Positions 12,960 through 21,913 of a DNA stretch of 64,000 bases are shown here, one piece after another. Position 1 is the first letter of the stretch. Each line of letters starts with the position of its first letter. The position numbers were made by a program, and so were the translations under genes. Source of the stretch: Luteibaculum oceani (GTDB lineage Bacteria > Bacteroidota > Bacteroidia > Flavobacteriales_D > Luteibaculaceae); the NCBI RefSeq assembly GCF_007995015.1, contig NZ_VORB01000008.1:1-64000 (forward strand), read 5' to 3'. The notes beneath the pieces were generated by a model that was not told the origin of the DNA, did not search any database, and was given only the letters and a program-made list of their open reading frames with translations.

Positions 12960-14230
12960 GACTTTCTACCCAGCTTTTTAGAGGCAAAAATCTTCTTCTT
13001 TTTTCTTTCTTGGAAAGCTCCGCGATAATTAGGGTCAATTTTCTGACGATGTAAATCCATGCTTCGTAGCATTTCTTTTTCTTCACCCGGCAAGAATTCT
13101 TTCTCCTCAATATCAACATCTAGGACTTTCATTTTCTCTTCAATGAATTCCTCTAAGTTTTCAATTTGGAACTCTTCGGCTGGGGTGTAAAAAGTGATCG
13201 CTACTCCAGAATTCCCAGCTCTTCCTGTTCTCCCAACACGATGTACGTACTCTTCTTTTACCAGAGGAACATCGAAATTGATAACGTGACTTACCTTGGG
13301 AATATCTATTCCCCGAGCGCTAATATCCGTGGTTACCAAGTACTTGATCTCTCCCGATTTAAATTTCTCGAAAGTATTATTTCGGGTGTTTTGCCCTTTA
13401 TTGGCATGTAATAAGCCTATCTCATCCTCCCCTATTTTTCGCAATAAATATTTTTGCGTTTGGGTGGCCGTTTCTTTAGTTCTGGTGAAAATAATTACAC
13501 GTTCACAGTCTTCATTCAATAGGAACTGCTCTAAGTAATGCAATTTGGTCAGGCGGTTTTTCAATCCCACCTTAAACAGATCGATATCTTTTGCCGGTTT
13601 CTCCTGTCTAGAAACCTCAATGCGCAGTGGGTGTTCCAAAAAGTTATCTACTACGCGCTGCAAACGCTCAGGAAAAGTTGCAGAGAATAATATTTTTCTG
13701 GACTTGGAAGGTATTACCTCAAGAATTTGATTGAGTTGGGGCATAAAGCCCATATCCATTAAACGATCGGCCTCATCCAATACTAAAAATTGAATTTTCT
13801 TAAGCGGAATTAAGCCTTCGAAATAGAGGTCCATAAATCTTCCAGGGGTGGCTACAATAATATCTGCACCTCCCGCCAATTGATCTCTTTGACCCTGCTT
13901 GGCAACTCCACCAATTAAGCCCACTATTTTTAAATCGCTGTAAGCATTTAAATCTTGAGCCATACTTGTGATTTGCATGGCCAGTTCCTTGGTTGGAGCA
14001 ATGGCCAAAACCCTCGGATGTTCTGGATTAGTACCGCGAAGCATTTGCATTACAGGCAGCATAAACGCCGCCGTTTTACCCGAACCCGTTGGCGCGGTAG
14101 CAATAATTTCCTGCCCAGCTAACAGTGGTTTAATAGCCTTTTCTTGAATCTCAGTAGGCTTGGTAAACCCCAAATCTGCCAGTGCTTTTAAAAACTGTGC
14201 CTTTATTCCTAATCCCTCAAATCCTTCCAT
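12956..14230 (-). CDS. DEAD-box RNA helicase (RhlE-like)
   Basis: This 424-residue ATP-dependent RNA helicase shows its motifs in order: Q motif (GFTKPTEIQEKAI), Walker A (APTGSGKT), PTKELA, VLDEADRLMDMGF, SAT in LFSATFP, RGIDIP and HRVGRTGRAG. The C-terminal tail is short and lysine-rich (ERKKKKIFASKKLGRKS). It probably assists ribosome assembly or RNA turnover. The upstream exonuclease gene ends two bases before this start, suggesting one transcript. Confidence 0.93.
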   Translation of the reverse strand: MEGFEGLGIKAQFLKALADLGFTKPTEIQEKAIKPLLAGQEIIATAPTGSGKTAAFMLPVMQMLRGTNPEHPRVLAIAPTKELAMQITSMAQDLNAYSDLKIVGLIGGVAKQGQRDQLAGGADIIVATPGRFMDLYFEGLIPLKKIQFLVLDEADRLMDMGFMPQLNQILEVIPSKSRKILFSATFPERLQRVVDNFLEHPLRIEVSRQEKPAKDIDLFKVGLKNRLTKLHYLEQFLLNEDCERVIIFTRTKETATQTQKYLLRKIGEDEIGLLHANKGQNTRNNTFEKFKSGEIKYLVTTDISARGIDIPKVSHVINFDVPLVKEEYVHRVGRTGRAGNSGVAITFYTPAEEFQIENLEEFIEEKMKVLDVDIEEKEFLPGEEKEMLRSMDLHRQKIDPNYRGAFQERKKKKIFASKKLGRKS

Positions 14231-14232
14231 CC

Positions 14233-14829
14233 TTACAGTGTCAATAATTTAAAATAAATCCCCCTGCAAATCCATGCATCTGTTGCGGCATAAATCATTT
14301 GAGGCTCCGAAAGTTCATCAGCTTCCCAATTCGAGACTTGCTGACGTTTAGAAATTCTAATTCCTAAGAGCAGGGCGGATAGTTTTTTAGCTCCAATACT
14401 CACAAAACCCTTTTTCATGGCCAACTCATTCAGGTCGATCACACATTCGGGTTTTGCATCAATTTTAAGTTTGCGAATTTCACGCCAATCGTCGGCCAAG
14501 CTAATTCCAACCATCGTGCCGTGATAATTCCGCATCATGCTTGCGAGTTTTTCTGGGATCCCACCAATTTTATTCAAACGAACCAAATAAACGGCATGAG
14601 GCGTTGCAAATTGAAAAAGCGCCAACTTATTCACCTGCCCCTTTTTAAAACTAGGTTTAGATTCGGTATCAAACCCAATTACATCATAATTAGCGAATAT
14701 ATCCTCCTTGTAAAATTCCCGTAAACCCTCCTGGTTATCCACTAAAACAATCTCCCCCCGATAGTGATCGAGAGGGTAATTTTGGATTTCATCCTTTTGA
14801 ATTTCGTAGAGCTGTTGGGTTTTTTCCAT
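14233..14829 (-). CDS. 3'-5' exonuclease domain protein (RNase D-like)
   Basis: This 198-residue protein is essentially a single DEDD exonuclease domain. Acidic motifs are VIGFDTESKPSF, ISLADDWREI and the last motif YAATDAWICRGIY. I start at the ATG at 14829 (MEKTQQL). The longer frame to 14889 would run into the divergent rfbC promoter. It may process RNA or single-stranded DNA ends. Pairing with an RNA helicase gene favours RNA. Confidence 0.85.
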   Translation of the reverse strand: MEKTQQLYEIQKDEIQNYPLDHYRGEIVLVDNQEGLREFYKEDIFANYDVIGFDTESKPSFKKGQVNKLALFQFATPHAVYLVRLNKIGGIPEKLASMMRNYHGTMVGISLADDWREIRKLKIDAKPECVIDLNELAMKKGFVSIGAKKLSALLLGIRISKRQQVSNWEADELSEPQMIYAATDAWICRGIYFKLLTL

Positions 14830-14863
14830 TGCGTTTACTAAAGTAATATTATGTTTGACCTCA

Positions 14864-14894
14864 TTGTAGTTTCTTGAGGTGTTTTGCACCTTTG
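14864..14894 (+). promoter_or_regulatory. promoter of the rfbC-uvrA-kinase run
   Basis: TTG at 14864-14866, then 20 bp, then CACCTTTG at 14887-14894, followed by CACC. This is one mismatch from the Bacteroidota consensus. It places transcription start near 14900 and supports the TTG start of rfbC at 14913. Confidence 0.5.
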
Positions 14895-14912
14895 CACCTA
14901 AATTTTATCGAA

Positions 14913-15461
14913 TTGGAAATAATAGAAACGGGGTTTAATAACCTCCTCCTAATAAAACCTCAAGTTTTTGGCGACCAGCGCGGGTATTTTCTAGAATCTT
15001 TTAATGAAAAGAAGTTCAAAGCCCTTACTGGATTGGATGTAACTTTTGTGCAAGATAACGAATCCTTAAGCCAAGCCAATGTAGTAAGAGGGCTTCATTA
15101 TCAAAATCCACCTTTTGCGCAAGATAAGTTGGTTCGCGTAGTAAACGGATCGGTTTTAGACGTGGTTGTTGACCTAAGAAAATCTGAACCCACCTATGGA
15201 AAATCGTATGCAGTAGAGCTCAACGAAGAGAACAAATGGCAGCTATACGTACCTAAGGGGTTTGCACATGGTTTTGCAACATTACAAGACGATACCAGGT
15301 TCCTATACAAGTGTTCTGAATTCTATGCTCCAGAATCGGAAGATTGCATTTTATGGAATGATCCTGCATTTAACATTGATTGGCGAGTAAGCTCCCCCAT
15401 CCTCTCAGATAAAGATAAAAAAGGCCGTAATTTTGAGGGTTTCATTTCCCCATTTGAATAA
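14913..15461 (+). CDS. rfbC: dTDP-4-dehydrorhamnose 3,5-epimerase
   Basis: The enzyme (182 residues) epimerises dTDP-4-keto-6-deoxyglucose in dTDP-L-rhamnose synthesis for surface polysaccharide. Family motifs are VFGDQRGYFLESF, FVQDNESLSQ, VVRGLHYQNPP (catalytic His), VVDLRKSEPTYGK and VPKGFAHGF. I use TTG at 14913, giving MEIIETGFNNLL, the usual N-terminus. The ATG at 14874 lies upstream of the promoter -7 element. No other rhamnose genes are present here; the neighbours are a transglycosylase and uvrA. Confidence 0.92.
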   Translation: MEIIETGFNNLLLIKPQVFGDQRGYFLESFNEKKFKALTGLDVTFVQDNESLSQANVVRGLHYQNPPFAQDKLVRVVNGSVLDVVVDLRKSEPTYGKSYAVELNEENKWQLYVPKGFAHGFATLQDDTRFLYKCSEFYAPESEDCILWNDPAFNIDWRVSSPILSDKDKKGRNFEGFISPFE

Positions 15462-15467
15462 TATTAT

Positions 15468-16448
15468 ATGAAGTTTTTGATACGACTATTAAGCGTAACA
15501 GTTATAATCGCTCTCGGATGGTCTGGAGTGTACCTTTTCACCTATTCCAATAGCAAAGAGGGAGATGAAGTAATTCATCAAAACAATTTTAAGCAGGACT
15601 ATAAAATCTACTCACTGGCTACCCCAAAAAAGCTGGATTTTTGTGGAGAAACTGTTCCCCTAAAACTTATTGATGTTAAAGAGAAACTAGATAGAGAACT
15701 TTTGGTAAACACCTACTGGCAAAGCCAAACCATGCTTTTCTTGAAAAGATCGCATCGCTACTTCCCCATTATTGAGCAGGTTTTAAAATCTAACGGTGTA
15801 CCAGAAGACTTTAAATATCTCGCCTTGATTGAAAGTGGATTGGAGCATGTTGTTTCTCCAGCTGGAGCCACAGGTTTTTGGCAAATCATGAAAGCAACCG
15901 GAAAAGATTACGGTTTAGAAATCAATGATGATGTAGACGAGCGCTACAACCTTGTAAAATCGACAGAATTTGCTTGTAAATACCTAAAAGATGCCTACGC
16001 TAAATTCGGATCTTGGACCATGGCAGCTGCTTCATACAACATGGGTATTAATGGATTAGAGCGCAGCCTTGAAAAACAAAAGGTAAACAACTACTACGAT
16101 TTGCTGTTAAACACAGAAACCGGAAGATACCTCTTTAGAATTCTTGCGGTAAAACAAATTATGGAACACCCTAACGATTATGGATTTAACTTTTTAGATC
16201 AACATCTATACCCTCAGCTGGCTACCAAAGACACGGTAATTACCCAGCCCATTAGCGACTTAGCTGTATTTGCTGCAGAAAAGAGGATAAACTATAAAAT
16301 CCTGAAAAGCTTAAACCCTTGGCTTAGAAGCAATAACCTTCCGGTTAGTGCCGGAAAATCGTATACCCTAAAACTTCCTACTGAAAAGGACAACACATTA
16401 AAACCTTTTAAACTAGGAGAATTTGAAGCCAACGACTCGTTAAACTAA
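15468..16448 (+). CDS. membrane-anchored lytic transglycosylase (MltD/SLT type)
   Basis: This 326-residue peptidoglycan-cleaving enzyme has an N-terminal hydrophobic segment (RLLSVTVIIALGWSGVYLF) that anchors or exports it. The SLT domain spans about residues 95-240. The catalytic Glu is in ALIESGLEHVVSP, followed by AGATGFWQIM and ASYNMGI. The C-terminal 70 residues may be a degenerate LysM-like segment (NYKILKSLNPWLRSNNLPVS). It starts 6 bp after rfbC. Confidence 0.9.
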   Translation: MKFLIRLLSVTVIIALGWSGVYLFTYSNSKEGDEVIHQNNFKQDYKIYSLATPKKLDFCGETVPLKLIDVKEKLDRELLVNTYWQSQTMLFLKRSHRYFPIIEQVLKSNGVPEDFKYLALIESGLEHVVSPAGATGFWQIMKATGKDYGLEINDDVDERYNLVKSTEFACKYLKDAYAKFGSWTMAAASYNMGINGLERSLEKQKVNNYYDLLLNTETGRYLFRILAVKQIMEHPNDYGFNFLDQHLYPQLATKDTVITQPISDLAVFAAEKRINYKILKSLNPWLRSNNLPVSAGKSYTLKLPTEKDNTLKPFKLGEFEANDSLN

Positions 16449-16464
16449 GATCCAAATTAGCCAG

Positions 16465-19296
16465 GTGGAAGAAATATTTAGCGCTGAATCTGAAATTGAT
16501 ATAGTTGGAGCTAAAGAGCACAACCTAAAAAACATAAGCCTAAAGTTACCCCGAAACAAATTGGTGGTGATAACGGGATTAAGCGGCTCTGGTAAATCTT
16601 CCTTAGCCTTCGACACCCTCTATGCCGAGGGCCAAAGGCGCTACATAGAAACCTTCTCTTCTTATGCCCGCCAATTTATTGGAAACCTCGAGCGACCTCA
16701 GGTTGACCAAATAACGGGTTTGAGTCCGGTAATCTCCATTGAACAAAAAACGGTAAGTAAAAACCCCAGGTCTACGGTTGGAACCATTACCGAGCTTTAC
16801 GATTTTCTAAGATTGCTTTTTGCTCGAACCTCAACCGCCATTTCACACAAAACTGGGGAGAAAATGGTGCGCTACAGCGAGCAGCAAATTTTAGCTTTAA
16901 TCTTAGATCAGCTCAAAGGAAAAAAAGTAGATTTTTTGGCTCCCGTGGTTCAAGGACGAAAAGGGCATTACCGCGAATTACTTGAGTCCTACAGAAAAAA
17001 AGGATTTGTTAAGGCCAGAATAGATGGGGAACTCCACGATTTAAACGAAACCAAATCGCTAGACCGATTTAAGATTCACGATGTAGACATCGTAATCGAT
17101 AGGCTTAAGGTGGATGAAAAATTTGAAAAGCGAATTAAAGATGCGGTTAGCGAATGCTTTAAGCAAGGTAAAGGCATCCTAAAAATTTGGAATCACGATA
17201 CCGATTCTGGACATTTTTATTCGAAAAAGCTCATGTGTCCTACCACGGGTATCGCATACCCAGACCCAGAACCCAATACTTTTTCATTTAACTCACCTTA
17301 CGGATACTGTTCATCTTGTAAGGGGTTGGGAATTGCAGAGGTTGCGGACCAAGGTAAAATGCTTAATCCAGATTTAAGTATAAGTAAGGGCGGATTACTT
17401 CCGCTGGGAAACAGCAAAAGCTCCTGGGTATTTAAACAAGTAAAAGCTATAGTAGAAGGAAAGGGTGAAGAACTGAGCACGCCTATTAAAGACCTTCCTA
17501 AAACCCTTTTAAACACCCTATTTCAGGGCACCGACGAAAAGGTAGAAATTTCCAGTAATAGTGGTGTTAAGTCGTATAAAACGGAATTCGAGGGGATAGA
17601 GAACTTCGTGGTTCGACAATATCAAGAAACGGATAATCCAGCAATTAAAAGGTGGGCCCGAGGGTTCTTAAAACCCATTAAATGCCCTAGCTGCGAAGGA
17701 AAAAAATTAAAAAAGGTATCTCTTCATTTTAAGATTGACGACAAGGATATATCCGAAGTCGTGCAAATGGATTTAAACCATCTGGATGAATGGCTTAAAA
17801 GCTTACCAAAAAAGCTTGATGATAAAACCCTGACCATAGGTGGTGAGATTTTAGCTGAAATCCAAAAGCGTTTGGGATTCCTACTAGACGTTGGCTTGGG
17901 ATACCTTACCCTGGATAGAAGCTCCAAATCTTTAAGTGGTGGCGAAGCCCAGCGCATTCGACTTGCCACCCAAATAGGCACCCAACTTGTTGGTGTCTTA
18001 TACATTCTAGACGAACCCAGTATTGGGTTACACCAGCGAGATAATAAGAAATTAATCGAAAGTCTAAAGCAGCTCCGCGACTTGGGAAATACCGTTTTGG
18101 TGGTAGAGCACGATAAAGAAACCATGGAAGCTGCAGATCATATAGTAGATATTGGTCCTAAAGCTGGGGTACATGGAGGAAAAGTAGTGGCACAGGGAAC
18201 TTTTGAAGAAATTATTAAAGCCAACACCCTTACATCCAGCTACTTAAACGGAAACCTAAAAATTGATACCCCTAAAATTCTACGTGAGGGAAATGGGAAA
18301 AAATTAGAGCTTTTTGGAGCTTCGGGACATAATCTAAAGGATGTAAATCTGAGCATACCATTGGGTAAACTGGTGGTGGTTAGCGGCGTTTCTGGAAGTG
18401 GTAAATCGAGCTTAATAAACCAAACACTATACCCTGCACTGCACAACCACTTTTTTAAAACCAACCACGATGTACTTCCCCATAAAAAGATCAAGGGCAT
18501 TAAAAACATCGACAAGGTTATAGATATCGATCAATCGCCTATTGGAAGAACACCGAGATCTAACCCGGCTACCTATACCAAAGTCTTTGACGAGATAAGA
18601 AAACTGTTTGCCGAAATTCCCGAGGCCAAAATAAGGGGCTACAAAGCGGGGCGATTTAGTTTTAACACCAAAGGAGGTAGATGCGAAACCTGTGAAGGTG
18701 GAGGAATCCGAAAAATTGAAATGAACTTCCTTCCCGATGTGTTCGTAAACTGCGAAACCTGTCAGGGTAAACGTTATGACCGGGAAACTTTAGAAATAAG
18801 ATATAAGGGGCATAGCATCTCCGACATACTGGATATGACCATTAACCGGGCTTGCGAGTTTTTTGAACATCAACCTAGAATTGCAAGAAAAATTCAAACA
18901 CTGGTAGATGTAGGGCTGGGCTACTTAACTCTGGGCCAACAGAGTACTACCCTTTCTGGAGGAGAAGCCCAACGGATAAAACTGGCAAGTGAACTGAGTA
19001 AAAAAAGCACCGGAAATACCCTCTATATTTTAGATGAACCCACTACCGGGTTGCACTTTGAGGATATTAGATTACTGATTTCGGTAATAAATAGATTGGT
19101 AGACCAAGGAAATTCCGTTATTGTAATAGAACATAATTTGGATATCATTAAGGTCGCCGATCATATTATTGATATGGGTCCTGAGGGCGGATTTGCTGGA
19201 GGAACAATAGTTGCAGAAGGAACTCCCAAGGAAATTTTAAAATCTAAAAAATCAGTTACGGCACCTTTTTTGAAGGAAGAATATAAAAACCACTAA
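16465..19296 (+). CDS. uvrA: excinuclease ABC subunit A
   Basis: UvrA is the damage-recognition ATPase of nucleotide excision repair; this one has 943 residues, a normal length. Both ABC modules are complete: Walker A GLSGSGKSS and GVSGSGKSS, two LSGGEAQRI signatures, and zinc-binding cysteine pairs CSSCKGLG, CPSCEGKK and CETCEGGG/CETCQGKR. The start is GTG at 16465, 16 bp after the transglycosylase. The stop codon directly abuts the next ATG. Confidence 0.97.
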   Translation: MEEIFSAESEIDIVGAKEHNLKNISLKLPRNKLVVITGLSGSGKSSLAFDTLYAEGQRRYIETFSSYARQFIGNLERPQVDQITGLSPVISIEQKTVSKNPRSTVGTITELYDFLRLLFARTSTAISHKTGEKMVRYSEQQILALILDQLKGKKVDFLAPVVQGRKGHYRELLESYRKKGFVKARIDGELHDLNETKSLDRFKIHDVDIVIDRLKVDEKFEKRIKDAVSECFKQGKGILKIWNHDTDSGHFYSKKLMCPTTGIAYPDPEPNTFSFNSPYGYCSSCKGLGIAEVADQGKMLNPDLSISKGGLLPLGNSKSSWVFKQVKAIVEGKGEELSTPIKDLPKTLLNTLFQGTDEKVEISSNSGVKSYKTEFEGIENFVVRQYQETDNPAIKRWARGFLKPIKCPSCEGKKLKKVSLHFKIDDKDISEVVQMDLNHLDEWLKSLPKKLDDKTLTIGGEILAEIQKRLGFLLDVGLGYLTLDRSSKSLSGGEAQRIRLATQIGTQLVGVLYILDEPSIGLHQRDNKKLIESLKQLRDLGNTVLVVEHDKETMEAADHIVDIGPKAGVHGGKVVAQGTFEEIIKANTLTSSYLNGNLKIDTPKILREGNGKKLELFGASGHNLKDVNLSIPLGKLVVVSGVSGSGKSSLINQTLYPALHNHFFKTNHDVLPHKKIKGIKNIDKVIDIDQSPIGRTPRSNPATYTKVFDEIRKLFAEIPEAKIRGYKAGRFSFNTKGGRCETCEGGGIRKIEMNFLPDVFVNCETCQGKRYDRETLEIRYKGHSISDILDMTINRACEFFEHQPRIARKIQTLVDVGLGYLTLGQQSTTLSGGEAQRIKLASELSKKSTGNTLYILDEPTTGLHFEDIRLLISVINRLVDQGNSVIVIEHNLDIIKVADHIIDMGPEGGFAGGTIVAEGTPKEILKSKKSVTAPFLKEEYKNH

Positions 19297-20019
19297 ATGG
19301 CAGAAGAAAAATCAGATAAAAGGGATAGAATTATAGAGGCTTTTGAAAAGAAATCGTGGAATGATATTAAAACCAACGATAGTTGGGCGATTTTTAAAAT
19401 CATGGCCGAGTTTGTAGATGGCTTTGAGAAAATGGCCAAAATTTCTCCATCTGTCTCCATTTTTGGTTCTGCCAGAACACAGCCCGACAACCCTTACTAC
19501 AAGTTAGCTGAGGATATCGCTTACCGATTAACTCAAAAAGGATATGGGGTAATTACTGGTGGTGGTCCAGGTATCATGGAAGCTGGAAACAAGGGTGCTA
19601 ACAAGGGAAAAGGCACAAGTGTAGGCTTGAATATTGAACTTCCGTTCGAGCAAGAACACAACCCTTTTATTGATAGCGATAAGAATTTAAATTTCGACTA
19701 TTTCTTTGTTCGCAAAGTAATGTTCGTAAAATACAGCCAGGGGTTTATCGTACTCCCAGGTGGATTTGGTACGCTAGATGAACTCTTTGAGGCTATGACA
19801 CTCATCCAAACTCATAAAATAGGGAAGTTCCCAATTATTTTAGTGGGTAAAGATTACTGGAAAGGGCTAATCGATTGGATTAAAGACACCATGTTAGCTA
19901 AAGAAAGTAATATTAGCCGTGAGGATTTAGACTTGTTCCAGTTGGTTGATACGGCAGAGGAAGCCGTGCAACGCATCGACGATTTCTACAATTCATATCT
20001 ACATACTCCCAACTTCTAA
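19297..20019 (+). CDS. LOG-family protein (TIGR00730 Rossmann fold)
   Basis: This 240-residue cytoplasmic enzyme of the lysine-decarboxylase-like/LOG family likely cleaves nucleoside monophosphates to ribose-5-phosphate and base. Signature motifs are GGGPGIMEAGNKGA and PGGFGTLDELFEA. It is immediately joined to uvrA and overlaps the next gene by one base. Confidence 0.9.
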   Translation: MAEEKSDKRDRIIEAFEKKSWNDIKTNDSWAIFKIMAEFVDGFEKMAKISPSVSIFGSARTQPDNPYYKLAEDIAYRLTQKGYGVITGGGPGIMEAGNKGANKGKGTSVGLNIELPFEQEHNPFIDSDKNLNFDYFFVRKVMFVKYSQGFIVLPGGFGTLDELFEAMTLIQTHKIGKFPIILVGKDYWKGLIDWIKDTMLAKESNISREDLDLFQLVDTAEEAVQRIDDFYNSYLHTPNF

Positions 20020-20948
20020 TGAGGCTGGCACTTTCCATATTGTTGTTTTTAAGCATATCTGTGTCTTATGCACAGTATGAAAAGCTTCTAATTCAGGGCG
20101 ACAAAAGCTTTGAAAAAATGGAACTTAACGGTGCCCTCTTGAAATATTTAAAGGCCTACGAAGATACTGCCACTCAATTGGTAGTTAAAAAACTAGCAAG
20201 TACCTACTACCTTCTTGGAGAATGGGAAAAAGCCGAGGAGTGGTATTTTAGGGTGTTTACCTATACCACCCAAACACCACAAGACTATCTAGATTACATT
20301 ACTTGTTTGGCGTACCTAAAAAAGGAAGCAAAAGCATTGGAATTTCTGGGTTATTTGAAGGAATACTTTCCAGATTATAAAATTCCAGATGCTTTTGAAT
20401 TTTGGTTAAATCAAAGATTTTACGCCCCCTGCATCCCCGATAAAACCAAGGATGCTAAAATAAGCTACTGTGTGGATATAGATATCTCGCGTAGTGTGGA
20501 TACCCTCAACAAAAAGGTGAAATTTTATTGGGAATTCGACGATGGCACCAAACAGGCGGGATTGCGATTTAAAAAGTGTTTTAAAACACCCGGAAATCAC
20601 AAGATTAAATTAACCTCGGTAGACAGCTCCCTCGGGCATGCAAGAACTTCGGACACTACTTTAACCGTTTCTTTTATAGAGGAGGCCAACTTTAGAGTAA
20701 ATGGAAACCACACGGTGGGTGATCTGGTGAATTTTTATGCCTTTAACCTAAAAGAACACCCCGATTATTACGCCATGGCATGGGAAATAAGCGATGGTAC
20801 CCTGCACTTTAAAGAAGCCTTTGTTCATCGGTTTTACCGTCCCGCTACCTTTAAAATTACCCTCCATATTTTTGGAAAAAACAGTAATGAAGAAATTTAT
20901 CAAATCGCTTGTTTAACACAGAATTGGTCCATAAAACGAGGAAGCTAG
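20019..20948 (+). CDS. exported TPR and PKD-like protein
   Basis: This 309-residue protein has a signal peptide (LSILLFLSISVSYAQ). Residues of about 20-130 form TPR-like helices (LLGEWEKAEEWYFRVF). After that, two beta-sandwich segments resemble PKD folds (FYWEFDDGTKQAG with PGNHKIKLTS, then MAWEISDGTLHF with PATFKITLHIFG). I do not know a named relative. Translational coupling with the following two genes suggests work in the same envelope process, perhaps feeding the sensor kinase. Confidence 0.65.
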   Translation: MRLALSILLFLSISVSYAQYEKLLIQGDKSFEKMELNGALLKYLKAYEDTATQLVVKKLASTYYLLGEWEKAEEWYFRVFTYTTQTPQDYLDYITCLAYLKKEAKALEFLGYLKEYFPDYKIPDAFEFWLNQRFYAPCIPDKTKDAKISYCVDIDISRSVDTLNKKVKFYWEFDDGTKQAGLRFKKCFKTPGNHKIKLTSVDSSLGHARTSDTTLTVSFIEEANFRVNGNHTVGDLVNFYAFNLKEHPDYYAMAWEISDGTLHFKEAFVHRFYRPATFKITLHIFGKNSNEEIYQIACLTQNWSIKRGS

Positions 20949-21913
20949 TACTACTTTTATTCCTTGGTAGTATGTTTCAACTTGCTTCGGGTCAGGTAAT
21001 GCCTGCCAGTGGGGAAAATATTGACTTTCTGAGCACTTTTGGAGCACAAGCCGATCCACAATGGGGAGATGACGACCATATCCAAATTGTATTTTTTCTA
21101 ATACCAAAGACCTATAAACGTCCGATTTATTTAAGAATTTTCGACCCAGAATGTGGAGGGCAGCACGATTTACTTACCGAGGTGCCGTGGAATACAAAAA
21201 CAAACTTCTCGGTATATGGCGGGGCAAAAGCTTACAGCGAAAAAGATGCCCAACAATACAACCCAGGTCCCAATTACCGATCTGGAAACTTAATTATTTC
21301 AGTAGATTTTTCCGACAAACCATACGACAACGAATGGTACACTTTAGGTCCGTTTAACCCTGCAGAAGGAGAATACAACAAGGCATTGGATGGGTTTATT
21401 TTCAAGGTAATTGTAGAAGGAACCGAAGGAAACGATGGTAATGTTTACCGATTGGCATTAAGTACCGTTCCAAAAAACAATATCCCCATTCCTGGAGGAA
21501 ATGCCTTTACGTACAACTACACCTTCCGACTAAAAAACAGCCGCACCCAAGTAGCTCACTTATACCCTTATATCGATAATTCCGTAATCTCTATTAAGCA
21601 GTTTAACTTCGATTTTGATAGCGAAGGTGAGATAAAGCTTTATTCGGTAGCCAAAAACGGACATGTGTTAGTATCCTCAGGAGATAAAGAATTAAGCACT
21701 TCAGAACATAAGGTGGATGAAATAGAACGTGGTAAATCCATGGACATCCAGATTGCCAAAAACCAGGATAGAGTAAACGATATGACCTTCTATATCCTAA
21801 ACCAGTACAACCAAGCAATTCCTTTTTTTGCCATCCCTATTGGTGGAATTCCGAAATACAATTTTAATATTGATATCAAATACGACTATATCAATAAAAA
21901 CAAAAGCTATTAG
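20909..21913 (+). CDS. exported protein of unknown function
   Basis: This 334-residue protein has a signal sequence (KLVLLLFLGSMFQLASGQ). The start is TTG, either at 20909 or at 20924, since no ATG precedes the signal peptide. It overlaps the TPR/PKD gene by 40 bp. The mature part appears all-beta, with YLRIFDPECGGQHD and SIKQFNFDFDSEGEIKLYSV as distinctive stretches. The stop overlaps the GTG of the kinase gene. No family function is known to me. Coupling to a sensor kinase suggests an envelope role. Confidence 0.6.
   Translation: MFNTELVHKTRKLVLLLFLGSMFQLASGQVMPASGENIDFLSTFGAQADPQWGDDDHIQIVFFLIPKTYKRPIYLRIFDPECGGQHDLLTEVPWNTKTNFSVYGGAKAYSEKDAQQYNPGPNYRSGNLIISVDFSDKPYDNEWYTLGPFNPAEGEYNKALDGFIFKVIVEGTEGNDGNVYRLALSTVPKNNIPIPGGNAFTYNYTFRLKNSRTQVAHLYPYIDNSVISIKQFNFDFDSEGEIKLYSVAKNGHVLVSSGDKELSTSEHKVDEIERGKSMDIQIAKNQDRVNDMTFYILNQYNQAIPFFAIPIGGIPKYNFNIDIKYDYINKNKSY

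Noticed and set aside
17724-18125. 133-residue minus-strand frame inside uvrA
   Set aside because: Antisense shadow within conserved ABC-module sequence.
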